Shown one piece after another: positions 29,688-39,461 of a stretch of DNA of 58,757 nt (the first letter of the stretch is position 1; each line of letters starts with the position of its first letter). The translations under genes and the position numbers were made by a program. The notes under the pieces are model-generated. The model was not told the origin of the DNA. It ran no database searches and saw nothing but the letters and a program-made list of their open reading frames with translations. This DNA comes from a bacterium (GTDB lineage: Bacteria > Patescibacteriota > Patescibacteriia > UBA9934 > GWF2-40-263): contig JAJYIV010000004.1 of the NCBI GenBank assembly GCA_021789915.1, forward strand, positions 1 to 58,757. Reading direction: 5' to 3'.

Positions 29688-30818
29688 ATGCCGTGGCAAT
29701 CGTACGCCGGCCCCTTCGCGCTGTATTTTGCGCTGCTGCTCATTCTGGCGGCGCTGTTTTTCGCGCGCCGCCGTCCGCGTGCGCCGTCCGCCGCCTTCCT
29801 GCGCGACCTCACGCAGGCGGCGCGGGAAGGGAAGATCGATCCGGTCGTCGGGCGCATGGACGAAGTCGAGCGCCTCATCCACATCATCTCGCGGCGCACG
29901 AAAAACAATCCACTCCTGATCGGCGCGCCGGGCGTCGGCAAGACGGCGATCGTGGAAGGCCTGGCGCATCGGATGGCATCAGGCGACGTGCCCGACGTCC
30001 TCGCGGGCGCGCGCCTGCTGCAGCTCGACGTGAGCGATCTCATCGCCGGCACGCGCTACCGCGGCGATTTCGAGCAGCGCCTGCGCCGCGTGATGCGCCG
30101 GCTGGAAGCGTTGCCGCGCGCGACGATCCTGTTCATCGACGAGATCCATCTGCTCGAGCAGACCAAAGGTGTGGAAGGCGCGCTGTCGGCATCCGACGTC
30201 CTGAAGCCCGCGCTGGCGCGCGGCGACCTGCCGGTGATCGGCGCGACGACGATGGCGGAGTACGAAAAATACATCCGCGCGGAGCCGGCGCTCGACCGCC
30301 GCTTCCAGCCGGTGTACGTCGGCGAGCCGACGCCGGAGGAGGCGCTGGCCGTGCTGCGCGGCGTAAAAGGGCTTTACGAAGAACACCATGGCGTGGACAT
30401 CGACGACGCGGCTTTGGCGGTCGCCGTCGAGGGATCGAAAAGGCTCAAGACCCGCTCGCTTCCGGACAAGGCCATCGATTTGATCGACGAAGCCTGCGCA
30501 AAGGTCGCCATCGACGCGTCGGAGGCGCATCGCGTGCCGTTCGGCGTGCTGCACGGCGCCGCGCAACGTGCCAAGCAGCGTCAAGAACAAGAAGGATTGT
30601 CGCCGGAACAAACGAAGCGCCGCCGTGCGGCGCGCCGAGCCTTTCGGACGGACGCGACCGGGAAGGAGGCCGACGCCGTGCTGCGGAAGCATCTGCGCGG
30701 GCTTGGCGTGACGAGCGCTTCGACGTGCGCGGGACAGCGGCCGTGCGTCTGCGTCCAGGACGTCGAGTCGGTGCTGAACGAGTGGAACGCGTTGGCGAAG
30801 AGAGAAGCGGGCCGGTAA
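29688..30818 (+). CDS. membrane-anchored single-domain Clp/Hsp100-type AAA+ ATPase
   Basis: A 376-aa protein. Residues 9-26 form a transmembrane anchor, followed by [50 protein letters not shown] (Walker A at 79-86), [24 protein letters not shown], Walker [11 protein letters not shown], sensor [12 protein letters not shown] and arginine-finger [11 protein letters not shown]. This is the D1 domain of ClpA/ClpB/ClpC including its helical lid ([15 protein letters not shown]). The D2 ring, ClpP-binding loop and N-domain are absent. It may unfold or extract membrane-associated proteins. It follows the surface-protein gene by 25 bases. Confidence 0.85.
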   Translation: MPWQSYAGPFALYFALLLILAALFFARRRPRAPSAAFLRDLTQAAREGKIDPVVGRMDEVERLIHIISRRTKNNPLLIGAPGVGKTAIVEGLAHRMASGDVPDVLAGARLLQLDVSDLIAGTRYRGDFEQRLRRVMRRLEALPRATILFIDEIHLLEQTKGVEGALSASDVLKPALARGDLPVIGATTMAEYEKYIRAEPALDRRFQPVYVGEPTPEEALAVLRGVKGLYEEHHGVDIDDAALAVAVEGSKRLKTRSLPDKAIDLIDEACAKVAIDASEAHRVPFGVLHGAAQRAKQRQEQEGLSPEQTKRRRAARRAFRTDATGKEADAVLRKHLRGLGVTSASTCAGQRPCVCVQDVESVLNEWNALAKREAGR

Positions 30819-30820
30819 TC

Positions 30821-30849
30821 GCCAGTGGATAAACCCGCTGGCTTTTTTT
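30821..30849 (+). terminator. intrinsic terminator
   Basis: GCCAGTGG pairs with CCGCTGGC, followed by seven T. Confidence 0.85.
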
Positions 30850-30914
30850 ATCGATCTTCTATGATGGCACCAGCTTAATTTTCAAGAGACTTCTGCGTTT
30901 CAGACGTCTCGTCA

Positions 30915-31625
30915 ATGAGTATGACCGTGGAAAAACCTCCCGTGAGCGCAGAAAAATTCAATCCGCGCGATAAAAAATACAAAAGAGTTGCCGATTTGCC
31001 GGAGCCAATTCGTAAAAAATATGTGAACCTGCCGAAAGATGGGTTCATACGAAAGGCAGCTGCTGAGTTTGATGCGGAGCATAGTGACTACAAAGAGTCG
31101 ACTTTCTTGCACCGGATTATTTTGTTAGCTTCGAGACATCGCCAACACGAATTAGCAGCGGAAAAAGATCCCATAGACATGCTAAAGGAACAAGCGGCGC
31201 TAGAAATAGATGATCAGGTCGATATTGAAGAAGCGGAAAGATGGGAGGAAATGAAAAGGAAATTGACAGAGATGGGTCACACGGGTTACGTCGAAAAATC
31301 TCTACATTCCAGTTTTGAAATGAGGGGAGAAATTGATGGCATCAAGTTTTGGGCTTACAGGGATGGTGGAATGGTTAATGACGTTCAACTCTCCCAAAGA
31401 GAAGCAGAAGAAATTGTTTCGAAATACGAAGACATTGCCTTCGACAGAGATATAGCTAAAGAAGCCAGAGAAGAAAGGAGAAGGAAGGCAAATGCAGAGA
31501 TCGATAAAATACACGGGTCGAATCCTGACATGAATCTTTGGCTGAGGCAGCAGCTGGAGCTTGAACGTAGGGAGGCTGCTGAACAAGGGAAAAAAAGGGA
31601 TCTGCTAGCAAAGCTCGGCTTCTAA
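30915..31625 (+). CDS. hypothetical protein in an A+T-rich island
   Basis: A highly charged, helical protein of 236 aa, unrecognised. It contains FNPRDKKYKRVADLPEPIRKKYVNLPKDGFIRKAAAEF and a C-terminal helix EEIVSKYEDIAFDRDIAKEAREERRRKANAEI. No membrane segment, signal or catalytic motif is seen. Base composition is strikingly A+T rich compared with every neighbour, with codons such as AAA, GAA and TTT favoured, which points to recent acquisition. It is bounded by terminators on both sides. Confidence 0.7.
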   Translation: MSMTVEKPPVSAEKFNPRDKKYKRVADLPEPIRKKYVNLPKDGFIRKAAAEFDAEHSDYKESTFLHRIILLASRHRQHELAAEKDPIDMLKEQAALEIDDQVDIEEAERWEEMKRKLTEMGHTGYVEKSLHSSFEMRGEIDGIKFWAYRDGGMVNDVQLSQREAEEIVSKYEDIAFDRDIAKEAREERRRKANAEIDKIHGSNPDMNLWLRQQLELERREAAEQGKKRDLLAKLGF

Positions 31626-31652
31626 TGAAGCCTTAATCCGACGCAAGCAAGT

Positions 31653-31685
31653 AAAACGCCCCCGCGGAAAGCGGAGGCGTTTTTC
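31653..31685 (+). terminator. intrinsic terminator
   Basis: AAAACGCCCCCGC pairs with GCGGAGGCGTTTT, followed by TTT. Confidence 0.85.
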
Positions 31686-31863
31686 CATTCGGACGGAAGA
31701 TCTGGATCAGGCTTTCAATGTGATTTCATCCTGTCTTTTCTTCACGAGCTTCTGTACTCATCTGCCCATGCGGGGCCGTCGGAACGTCTGGGTTGCAACC
31801 AACAGAAGACGGCAGCATAGCAGAACGGGCGGATTCCGTCAAGGGGGTCGGTCCAATCCTGGC

Positions 31864-31892
31864 TTGACGCCGCGGCGTTTCCATGCTAGGTT
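31864..31892 (+). promoter_or_regulatory. promoter of the 31944 gene (TTGACG-17-TAGGTT)
   Basis: TTGACG, 17 bases and TAGGTT. The leader is about 45 bases and holds two AGGAG sites. Confidence 0.75.
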
Positions 31893-31943
31893 CGCCCCAT
31901 CTTGGCCCTCGCAAGACAACCGGCCAGGAGAGGAGAACGGAAG

Positions 31944-32405
31944 ATGACGGTGAAAGAGTGGAAAGAATTGTACATCCTCCTGGCGATCGCGGCGTTTGGC
32001 GCGATCTGGGGCTTGTACGTTTCCTGGTATCACGAGGTCGCGTCTCGGGAAGCACTGCGAGCCGCGCGCGCGGAGACCGTCGCATGGCAGGAGGTCGGCG
32101 CGTACGCGATCAAACGCTTGCGCGCGCAGGACTGCTCGCGGATCGAAACCGGAGCGGTCGCGTCGTGGCTGACGGGAGTCGACGACGGCGGCAATGACGT
32201 GCTCGAGCTCTTCCCTCCGGAAAAAGGTGGCGACCGCGGATTCCTGACGGTACTGACGCCTGTCCCGGGAGCCGCCGGGTCAAAGCAGGCGGCGAACTTC
32301 TGCGTTACCTACGACCGTACGAACACGACCGACGCGGGCAAGCCGTTTTCCGGGTTCATCACAAGCATCGTTTACCGTGGGGACAAAGCGACGGACTGCC
32401 GCTGA
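31944..32405 (+). CDS. single-pass membrane hypothetical protein
   Basis: A 153-aa protein with one N-terminal transmembrane segment (LYILLAIAAFGAIWGLYVSWY) and an outward domain with three cysteines (DCSRIETG, FCVTYDRT, DCR). ATG 31944 is preceded by AGGAGAGGAG. The domain looks like a small secreted or tethered module (YAIKRLRAQDCSRIETGAVASWL), with no known family. It is its own transcription unit. Confidence 0.65.
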   Translation: MTVKEWKELYILLAIAAFGAIWGLYVSWYHEVASREALRAARAETVAWQEVGAYAIKRLRAQDCSRIETGAVASWLTGVDDGGNDVLELFPPEKGGDRGFLTVLTPVPGAAGSKQAANFCVTYDRTNTTDAGKPFSGFITSIVYRGDKATDCR

Positions 32406-32420
32406 CGGCTCGCGTCTTAT

Positions 32421-32451
32421 CCCGCCTCCTTCTTCGGAGGTGGGCTTTTTT
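32421..32451 (+). terminator. intrinsic terminator
   Basis: CCCGCCTCC pairs with GGAGGTGGG, followed by six T. Confidence 0.9.
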
Positions 32452-32496
32452 CGTCTTGACACGCCCGGGTCTGCCTGCGCAAGATGGATGCGTTCT

Positions 32497-32898
32497 ATGC
32501 ATGATGCTATTAAACGACTCTTGGATCTGGCCCGCCGCACCGGCGATCGGCTCATTGTCACGGATCCCGAAGGCCGTGAGCCCTACGTCCTTTTATCGCT
32601 GGACCAGTACGAGGAGCTTCTTGGCGGCCCTCTGGAAGAGGCGCCTTTGCCCCCTCCGCCTCCGAAAGAAGCCGCGTCCGAAACTTCCGCACCGCCCGTG
32701 GAGCTTCGGTCGCCGCCCGTGGCGACGGACGCATCAGCCATCGCTGCGGCGGACGATTCTCCTCGCGCCATTCCTGTCCGTCGCCTGGATGCCGATCCTG
32801 CCCAGATTCCCGCGCCGATCCCCCCTGTTTCTTCGGTCGAAGACGACCAGACGGGGGAGGCTGGCGAGGAGCAGTTTTACCTGGAACCCGTGGAATAA
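32497..32898 (+). CDS. small CPR-type protein with Phd-like N-terminus
   Basis: A 133-aa protein starting HDAIKRLLDLARRTGDRLIVTDPEGREPYVLLSLDQYEELL. This short beta-alpha module resembles the N-terminal part of Phd/YefM antitoxins and recurs in many CPR genomes as I recall, usually without a toxin partner. The rest is low-complexity, rich in Pro, Ala and Glu, and ends in an acidic tail (EEQFYLEPVE). A TTGACA is seen 36 bases before the ATG with a weak -10. No toxin gene is adjacent; tuf lies downstream. Confidence 0.65.
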   Translation: MHDAIKRLLDLARRTGDRLIVTDPEGREPYVLLSLDQYEELLGGPLEEAPLPPPPPKEAASETSAPPVELRSPPVATDASAIAAADDSPRAIPVRRLDADPAQIPAPIPPVSSVEDDQTGEAGEEQFYLEPVE

Positions 32899-32925
32899 AA
32901 ATCGCCTCTATTTAGGCGGTTTTTC
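32897..32925 (+). terminator. intrinsic terminator
   Basis: ATCGCC pairs with GGCGGT around an A/T-rich loop, followed by TTTTT. Confidence 0.85.
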
Positions 32926-32941
32926 CTTTTAGCGTCAGCTC

Positions 32942-32970
32942 TTGCGGGATTTACGGGCTTCTGCTACACT
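32942..32970 (+). promoter_or_regulatory. tuf promoter (TTGCGG-17-TACACT)
   Basis: TTGCGG and TACACT with a 17-base spacer. Unlike infB or leuS, this transcript has a leader of about 86 bases with a CCTTA/TAAGG hairpin and a GGGTC/GACCC hairpin. It probably drives the whole ribosomal protein cluster. Confidence 0.75.
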
Positions 32971-33062
32971 TCGCCTCACCTTAATCCTAAGGCTCTTAAT
33001 TTCTTGAGGCCGCCGCGCTCCGCCGCCTGGGTCGGGACGCGACGGACCCGACGATCCAACGT

Positions 33063-34256
<1,194 letters not shown>

Positions 34257-34320
34257 CTTACTCATCCGTTCTTTTCGGTCGCTTGTGCCTTCCGCCCGCA
34301 AAACTGAAACGACGGCTGAG

Positions 34321-34623
34321 ATGCCGCGCATCCGGATCAAAATCCGCGCGTATGATCACAAGATCATCGACCAGGCCACCCAGACCATCATCCGCACCGC
34401 GGAACGGTCTGGCGCCAAAGTTCTCGGCCCGGTTCCGTTGCCGACCGAAAAGCGCCGGTATACCGTGAACCGCTCGACGTTCGTCCACAAGGACGCGCGC
34501 GAGCAGTATGAGATGCGCGTTCACAAGCGTCTCATCGATATCGCCGGACCGAATGAGAAGACGATCGACGCCTTGATGACGTTGAACCTTCCCGCCGGCG
34601 TGGACGTTGAGATCAAGACGTAA
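34321..34623 (+). CDS. rpsJ: 30S ribosomal protein S10
   Basis: Located in the 30S head. I start it at ATG 34321 ([16 protein letters not shown]), which gives a normal 100-aa protein; GTG 34285 in the ORF track would add 12 unlikely residues. [42 protein letters not shown] is diagnostic. It is separated from rplC by an unusually long structured spacer. Confidence 0.96.
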   Translation: MPRIRIKIRAYDHKIIDQATQTIIRTAERSGAKVLGPVPLPTEKRRYTVNRSTFVHKDAREQYEMRVHKRLIDIAGPNEKTIDALMTLNLPAGVDVEIKT

Positions 34624-34631
34624 GTGCGAAG

Positions 34632-34725
34632 CGTTCCCGTTCTTGCCTCTGCCCCGCATGGCTCCATGTGGGGCAGGACGGAGGAACGGGGACCCGCCTC
34701 CGCCGAGCTTCGGCGGGCAGGCATG
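34632..34725. repeat. nested palindromic repeats after rpsJ
   Basis: GTTCCCGTTC pairs distantly with GGAACGGGGAC around a CTGCCCCGCATGG.../CCATGTGGGGCAG hairpin. CCGCCGAGCTTCGGCGGGC follows, a relative of the rpsL-rpsG spacer repeat. Confidence 0.75.
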
Positions 34726-34825
34726 ACGGACGAAGAACCCGGAAGAAAGATCCGCGCCGCTTGGGCGGGGAAAACCTTCCGGACGCTTCCGACCCCGTCT
34801 CCAGGAGGCTTTCATTCCCATTCCA

Positions 34826-34974
34826 CCTAACGCCTTCTCATTTCCGTGCAGGCCAGACCCTGGCCGCGGAACCTCAATGATTTTCCGAGACGTTTGAAGC
34901 CCGAGAGGGGTTTTGCGCGTTTTTCGGAAAACATTGTTCGGCGTTCGCGTTCCGTGTCTGGCTTTTACGTTAGG
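34826..34974 (+). ncRNA. structured leader RNA before rplC
   Basis: The 149-base segment contains five helices in strictly nested order: CCTAACG/CGTTAGG (34826-34832 with 34968-34974), GCCAGAC/GTCTGGC (34852-34858 with 34956-34962), GCGGAAC/GTTCCGT (34866-34872 with 34949-34955), CAATG/CATTG and TTTTCCGA/TCGGAAAA (34875-34888 with 34924-34936, one bulged A). A GGGAGGG site follows 20 bases later and rplC begins 37 bases after the structure. It is probably a ribosomal-protein autoregulatory leader, by analogy with known r-protein leaders; which protein binds it is unknown. Confidence 0.65.
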
Positions 34975-35011
34975 GAAGCCAGGGTATGTCCCCGGGAGGG
35001 ACCAATGCACT

Positions 35012-35638
35012 ATGCCTTTCATCATCGGTCGCAAGCTCGAAATGAGCCAGGAATTCAAGGGGGACGGAACGGTCGTGCCGGTGACGATCGTCGCCGTCGA
35101 GCCGAACACGGTGACGCAGGTTCGGACGCCGGAGGCGGACGGCTATGCGGCTGTCCAGTTGGGAACGGATCCGCACGGAGGGCTCAACAAACCGGAAGCC
35201 GGCCATCTCAAGGACCTGTCAGCCTTCTCGGTTCTGCGCGAATTCCGCGTTGAGAAGACGGACTTGAAGCGTGGCGACACGATCGACGTCTCCGCGTTCG
35301 CTCCCGGCATGAAAGTCGACGTGGTCGGCACGTCCAAGGGCCGCGGGTTCCAGGGTGTCATGAAGCGCCACCATTTCTCCGGGGGGCCGGCCACGCACGG
35401 CCAGAAGGACCAGATGCGCATGCCGGGTTCCATCGCTTCGCAGCGCCAAGGCCCGGTGTCCAAGGGACAGCGCATGGCTGGCCACATGGGGGATGACCGC
35501 GTGACCGTGAAGAACCTCGAAGTCATCTCCGTGGATCCCGGCGCGCGCGTGCTCGCCGTGAAGGGCGCCGTTCCCGGCGCGCGCGGCGGACTCCTCCTCA
35601 TTATCGCCCGCGAGGGCCAGACCGTATGGCAACGGTGA
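35012..35638 (+). CDS. rplC: 50S ribosomal protein L3
   Basis: A core 23S rRNA-binding protein. The start is ATG 35012 (PFIIGRKLEMSQEF), 208 aa, downstream of a G-rich ribosome-binding site. GTSKGRGFQGVMKRHHFSGGPATHGQK and RMAGHMGDDRVTVKNLEV are diagnostic. It follows the structured leader and overlaps rplD by 13 bases. Confidence 0.97.
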   Translation: MPFIIGRKLEMSQEFKGDGTVVPVTIVAVEPNTVTQVRTPEADGYAAVQLGTDPHGGLNKPEAGHLKDLSAFSVLREFRVEKTDLKRGDTIDVSAFAPGMKVDVVGTSKGRGFQGVMKRHHFSGGPATHGQKDQMRMPGSIASQRQGPVSKGQRMAGHMGDDRVTVKNLEVISVDPGARVLAVKGAVPGARGGLLLIIAREGQTVWQR

Positions 35639-36258
35639 AACTCTATAACCAGCAAGGCGACATGGTTGGCGACCTGGCTTTGAACGCGAAGCTTTTCAGC
35701 GTGAAGCCGAATGCGGCCCTGGTCCATGAGGCGGCCGTCGCGCAGGCGGCGGAGCGCCGCGTCGCCCTGGCTCACACGAAGGGCCGCGGCGAGGTGGCGG
35801 GCACAGGCAAGAAGCCGTGGAAGCAGAAGGGAACCGGTCGCGCCCGCCACGGGTCGCGCCGTTCCCCGATCTGGGTCGGCGGAGGCATCACCTTCGGGCC
35901 GACGTCGGAACGTGTCTTTGCCGTGAAGATGAACCGCAAGGCGCGCCGCAAAGCCTTGGCCATGGTTTTGACGGACAAGGTCAACGACGGCTGCCTGGTG
36001 GCCGTGGACTCGCTGAAACTCGACGCGCCGAAGACGAAAGCCTTCGCCGGCATCCTGAAGAGGCTCCCGACCTCCGGCAGAAAGACGCTCGTCATTCTGG
36101 AGCCGAAGAACGCGGAGACGTTCCGCGCCGCGCGCAATCTGCCCCGCGTTTCCACCCTCCCGGCAGACAGCTTGAACGTGGTGGATCTGCTCGCGCACGA
36201 CTGCGTACTCGCCTCGAAGGAGGCGATCGAAGTCATGACCAAGACCTTCACGCGCTGA
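35626..36258 (+). CDS. rplD: 50S ribosomal protein L4
   Basis: Lines the exit tunnel with its extended loop [36 protein letters not shown]. At 210 aa it is complete. In many bacteria L4 represses its own operon by binding the leader mRNA, so it is a candidate ligand of the leader upstream of rplC. Start overlaps rplC by 13 bases. Confidence 0.97.
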   Translation: MATVKLYNQQGDMVGDLALNAKLFSVKPNAALVHEAAVAQAAERRVALAHTKGRGEVAGTGKKPWKQKGTGRARHGSRRSPIWVGGGITFGPTSERVFAVKMNRKARRKALAMVLTDKVNDGCLVAVDSLKLDAPKTKAFAGILKRLPTSGRKTLVILEPKNAETFRAARNLPRVSTLPADSLNVVDLLAHDCVLASKEAIEVMTKTFTR

Positions 36259-36259
36259 T

Positions 36260-36712
36260 ATGGGCATTCTCGACCGCTTTATATCGAAGAAGGAACGGGA
36301 AGTGAAGGCGTCCGTCGGGGCCAAAGCGCCGACGAAGGCTTCCCCGCCGGCCAAAAAGTCTGTCGCCAAGCCGGTTCCCGCCGCCAAGGCCGAAGCGCCG
36401 AAAGCGGTCGCGAAAGGCCCCGTTCCGGCCCACCTGCTCCGCGTGCTCGTGAAGCCGCTCGTGACGGAACAGGCCGCCATCCTCGCGTCTCACGGGCAGT
36501 ATGTTTTCCGCGTCGCCCTGAGCGCCAACCGCGTGGAGGTCAAAAACGCGATGAAGGCCGTCTACGGCATTGTGCCGGCGTCCGTCAACATCCAGCGCGT
36601 GCGCGGCAAGGCCGTCCGATACGGCAAAACCTACGGCCGCCGCCAGACGTGGAAAAAAGCCATCGTAACGCTCCCGAAGGGAGCCGCCATCGACGTTTAC
36701 GCCGGCGTCTAA
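36260..36712 (+). CDS. rplW: 50S ribosomal protein L23 with N-terminal extension
   Basis: Sits at the tunnel exit and serves as a docking site for trigger factor and SRP. The 150-aa protein has an added N-terminal region of about 55 residues ([15 protein letters not shown], then an Ala/Lys/Pro-rich linker) before the normal L23 fold starting at [41 protein letters not shown] is the conserved core. The extension is unusual and might reach the membrane or the exit site. Confidence 0.95.
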   Translation: MGILDRFISKKEREVKASVGAKAPTKASPPAKKSVAKPVPAAKAEAPKAVAKGPVPAHLLRVLVKPLVTEQAAILASHGQYVFRVALSANRVEVKNAMKAVYGIVPASVNIQRVRGKAVRYGKTYGRRQTWKKAIVTLPKGAAIDVYAGV

Positions 36713-36716
36713 CCCT

Positions 36717-37568
36717 ATGCCCGTCAAACGCTATCATCCGACCTCCGCGGGCCGCCGCCTCTCGTCCGTCGACACGTTCGACGACGTGACGAAACAGCGC
36801 CCGGAGAAGTCGCTCACCATTCCGCGCAAGGAGTTCGCGGGCCGTTCGCGCGGCAAAATCACCGTTCGCCACAAAGGCGGAGGCGCCAAGCAGCGCATCC
36901 GCCTGGTGGACGGCCTGCGCCACAAGTTCGACGTGCCGGCGGTCGTGAAGGCCATCGAGTACGATCCGAACCGCGGCGCGCGCCTTGCCCTCCTCGTCTA
37001 CCGCGATGGCGCGAAAAGCTACATCGTGGCGCCCCTCGGCCTGAAGGTCGGGGACGCCGTGGTTTCGACGCGCGGCAAGGGAGACATCCAGATTGGCAAC
37101 CGCTTCCCGCTGGAGCACATCCCCGTGGGCCTCATGGTCCATGATGTGGAGCTCACGCCGGGGAAGGGCGCGCAGATCGCGCGCGGCGCGGGAACCGGCG
37201 TCCAGCTCATGGCCGTCGAAGGCCCGTATGCCACGCTGAAGCTTCCGTCCGGGGAAATGCGCCTGGTCTTCAAGTCATGCATGGCCACGATCGGCCAGAC
37301 GTCCAATCCGGACCGCCGCCTCATCCGCTGGGGCAAGGCCGGCCGCTCCCGCCATCGCGGCATCCGTCCGACCGTCCGCGGCAAGGTCATGAACCCGGTC
37401 GACCACCCGCATGGCGGCGGCGAGGGCCGCAACTCGATCGGCTTGAAGCATCCGAAGACGCCGCAGGGCAAGCCCGCCCTCGGCGTCAAGACGCGCCGAC
37501 GGAAGGCTTCGGACGCGCTCATCATTCAGCGCCGTCCGAAGGGCCGCTTCGTGGGCGGCGCGAGCTAA
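36717..37568 (+). CDS. rplB: 50S ribosomal protein L2
   Basis: One of the largest and most conserved 50S proteins, close to the peptidyl transferase centre. At 283 aa it is complete. GRSRGKITVRHKGGGAKQRIRLVD, the central GAGTGVQLMA and the near-invariant GVAMNPVDHPHGGGEGR segment (here GKVMNPVDHPHGGGEGRN) are present. Confidence 0.98.
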   Translation: MPVKRYHPTSAGRRLSSVDTFDDVTKQRPEKSLTIPRKEFAGRSRGKITVRHKGGGAKQRIRLVDGLRHKFDVPAVVKAIEYDPNRGARLALLVYRDGAKSYIVAPLGLKVGDAVVSTRGKGDIQIGNRFPLEHIPVGLMVHDVELTPGKGAQIARGAGTGVQLMAVEGPYATLKLPSGEMRLVFKSCMATIGQTSNPDRRLIRWGKAGRSRHRGIRPTVRGKVMNPVDHPHGGGEGRNSIGLKHPKTPQGKPALGVKTRRRKASDALIIQRRPKGRFVGGAS

Positions 37569-37590
37569 CGGCTAAAGGCTAACGGCTCCT
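37567..37590. repeat. GGCTAAAGGCTAACGGC repeat before rpsS
   Basis: Two GGCTAA units fill the rplB-rpsS spacer and end 3 bases before the rpsS ATG. Confidence 0.85.
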
Positions 37591-37592
37591 CT

Positions 37593-37916
37593 ATGTCCCG
37601 TAGTTCCAAAAAAGGTCCCTTCGTGGATCCGAAACTCCTCAAGAAGGTGATGGCGCTGAAGCCGGGCGGCAAGACGGTCGTCAAAACCTGGTCCCGCGCC
37701 TCCGCCATTGCGCCGGAAATGGTCGGGTACACCATCGGCGTCCACAACGGCAAGGATTTCATTCCCGTCCGCGTGGTGGAAAACATGGTGGGACACAAGC
37801 TCGGCGAGTTCTCGCCGACGCGCAAGTTCGTCCGCCATGGCGGCAAGCTGCAAAAAGGCATGGAGGCTTCCGCGGCCGCCGCCCCTGCCGCCGCCCCTGC
37901 CGCGGCCAAGAAATAA
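37593..37916 (+). CDS. rpsS: 30S ribosomal protein S19
   Basis: A 30S head protein next to S13. [18 protein letters not shown] and [24 protein letters not shown] are diagnostic. The 107-aa length includes an Ala/Pro-rich C-terminal tail ([14 protein letters not shown]) of about 15 residues. Confidence 0.97.
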   Translation: MSRSSKKGPFVDPKLLKKVMALKPGGKTVVKTWSRASAIAPEMVGYTIGVHNGKDFIPVRVVENMVGHKLGEFSPTRKFVRHGGKLQKGMEASAAAAPAAAPAAAKK

Positions 37917-37945
37917 CGTCGCTGGCCCGTCCCTATCTCTCATGT

Positions 37946-38314
37946 ATGGAAGTCCGTGCCTACGCCCGTCATATCCGCCAGTCGCCGCGCAAGATCCGAC
38001 TGGTCGTCGACGCCATCCGCGGCAAGCGCGTGGATGACGCCTTGACCCAGCTGCGCTTCATCAACAAGGCGGCCGCGCTGCCCGTGATGAAGCTCCTTCA
38101 CTCGGCGATCGCGAATGCCGAACACAATTTCAAGCTGGAACGGTCGGCCCTGTCCGTACAGGCGATCGCGGTGGACGGCGGCCCCGTGCTCGAGCGCTGG
38201 CGCGCCCGCGCGTTCGGCCGCGCGGCCCCGATCCGCAGGCGCACGTCGCACATCTCGATCGTGCTCTCCGACCTGCCCGCCGTTCAGGCGGCCGCCCCTA
38301 AGTCGCATGCCTAA
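37946..38314 (+). CDS. rplV: 50S ribosomal protein L22
   Basis: Its beta hairpin lines the exit tunnel. The 122-aa protein shows ARHIRQSPRKIRLVVDAIRGK at the start and ERWRARAFGRAAPIRRRTSHISIVLSD in the hairpin, with a short tail. It is followed 6 bases later by rpsC. Confidence 0.97.
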   Translation: MEVRAYARHIRQSPRKIRLVVDAIRGKRVDDALTQLRFINKAAALPVMKLLHSAIANAEHNFKLERSALSVQAIAVDGGPVLERWRARAFGRAAPIRRRTSHISIVLSDLPAVQAAAPKSHA

Positions 38315-38320
38315 ACCGCT

Positions 38321-39028
38321 ATGGGTCACAAAGTACATCCGAAAGCCTTCCGGCTCGCGGTCACCCGCGGTTGGGACGCCTCCTGGTTCGCCGCGAAGCG
38401 CGACGCGTTCAGCGCCCTCCTGCGCGAAGACGTGCTGATCCGCGCCTTCCTCCGGAAGGAGCTTCGCGAGGCCCTGGTCGACCGCATCGAGATCGAGCGG
38501 GCGCGCGGGAAGGTGACCGCCACCATCCACGCCGCCAAGCCGGGCATCGTGATCGGCCGCGCCGGCGCCGGCATCGAGGAGCTCGTCAAGAAGCTCAAGC
38601 AACGCTTCTACCGCGGTCGCAAGGTGAACCTGCAGCTGCAGGTGCGCGAAGTTGCGAATCCGAACCTGTCGGCGGCCGTCGTGGCCACGCAGATCGCCTT
38701 CGACCTGGAAAAGCGCATGCCGTTCCGCCGCAGCATGAAATCCGCCATCGAGCGCGTGCTGAAGAGCGGCGCGGAAGGCATCAAGATCACGATCGGCGGC
38801 CGACTGAACGGCGCCGAAATTGCCCGCGTGGAAACCCTTTCCCAGGGAAAGATCCCGCTGCACAACCTGCGCGCCGACGTGAATTTCGCTTCCGTACAGG
38901 CCAATACCATCGCCGGCGCCATCGGCGTGAAAGCGTGGATCAACCGCGGCGAAGTCTTCCAAAAGGCGTCGGAAGCCGAGGCTTCCGGCAAACCCGTGTC
39001 CGGCCCCGTCGGACGGAAGGCCGCCTAA
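38321..39028 (+). CDS. rpsC: 30S ribosomal protein S3
   Basis: An mRNA-entry-site protein with KH domain. GHKVHPKAFRLAVTRGWDASWFA opens the protein, the KH motif reads KPGIVIGRAGAGIEEL, and the C-domain contains GIKITIGGRLNGAEIARVE. Length 235 aa is normal, with a short C-terminal tail. Confidence 0.97.
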   Translation: MGHKVHPKAFRLAVTRGWDASWFAAKRDAFSALLREDVLIRAFLRKELREALVDRIEIERARGKVTATIHAAKPGIVIGRAGAGIEELVKKLKQRFYRGRKVNLQLQVREVANPNLSAAVVATQIAFDLEKRMPFRRSMKSAIERVLKSGAEGIKITIGGRLNGAEIARVETLSQGKIPLHNLRADVNFASVQANTIAGAIGVKAWINRGEVFQKASEAEASGKPVSGPVGRKAA

Positions 39029-39040
39029 CCGCTTCGTCGT

Positions 39041-39460
39041 ATGCTTATTCCGAAAAAGGTCAAGCACCGCAAGTGGCACAAGGGCCGCGCCCGCGGCAAG
39101 CGCGTGGCCTCACAAAAGACCACGCTCGCCTTCGGCTCGGTCGGCCTCAAGGCCATCACGGAAGGGTGGGTGACCTCCCGCCAGATCGAGGCTGCCCGGC
39201 GCGCGCTGACCCGCACGATCAAGCGCGGTGGCAAAGTCTGGATCCGCATTTTCCCCGACAAGCCGGTGACGACCAAGGGATCCGAAATGCCGATGGGGAA
39301 GGGCAAGGGCGCCGTCGACCATTACGTCGCGGTCGTGCGTCCGGGCACCGTCATGTTCGAGATGGACGGCGTGCCGGCCCACCTCGCCCGCGAAGCGATG
39401 TCGCTGGCGGCCTACAAGCTGCCCGTGCAAACCAGGATCGTGAACCGTGACCTTCCCTGA
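39041..39460 (+). CDS. rplP: 50S ribosomal protein L16
   Basis: Located near the tRNA elbows in the 50[20 protein letters not shown] and [27 protein letters not shown] are diagnostic, as is [26 protein letters not shown]. 139 aa, complete. Confidence 0.97.
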   Translation: MLIPKKVKHRKWHKGRARGKRVASQKTTLAFGSVGLKAITEGWVTSRQIEAARRALTRTIKRGGKVWIRIFPDKPVTTKGSEMPMGKGKGAVDHYVAVVRPGTVMFEMDGVPAHLAREAMSLAAYKLPVQTRIVNRDLP

Positions 39461-39461
39461 T

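Larger units (their letters stand above)
31626..31943. other. 318-base gene-poor spacer
   Basis: It holds the terminator at 31653-31685 and the promoter at 31864-31892. In the roughly 180 bases between them I see no convincing gene, RNA or repeat. Confidence 0.6.
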
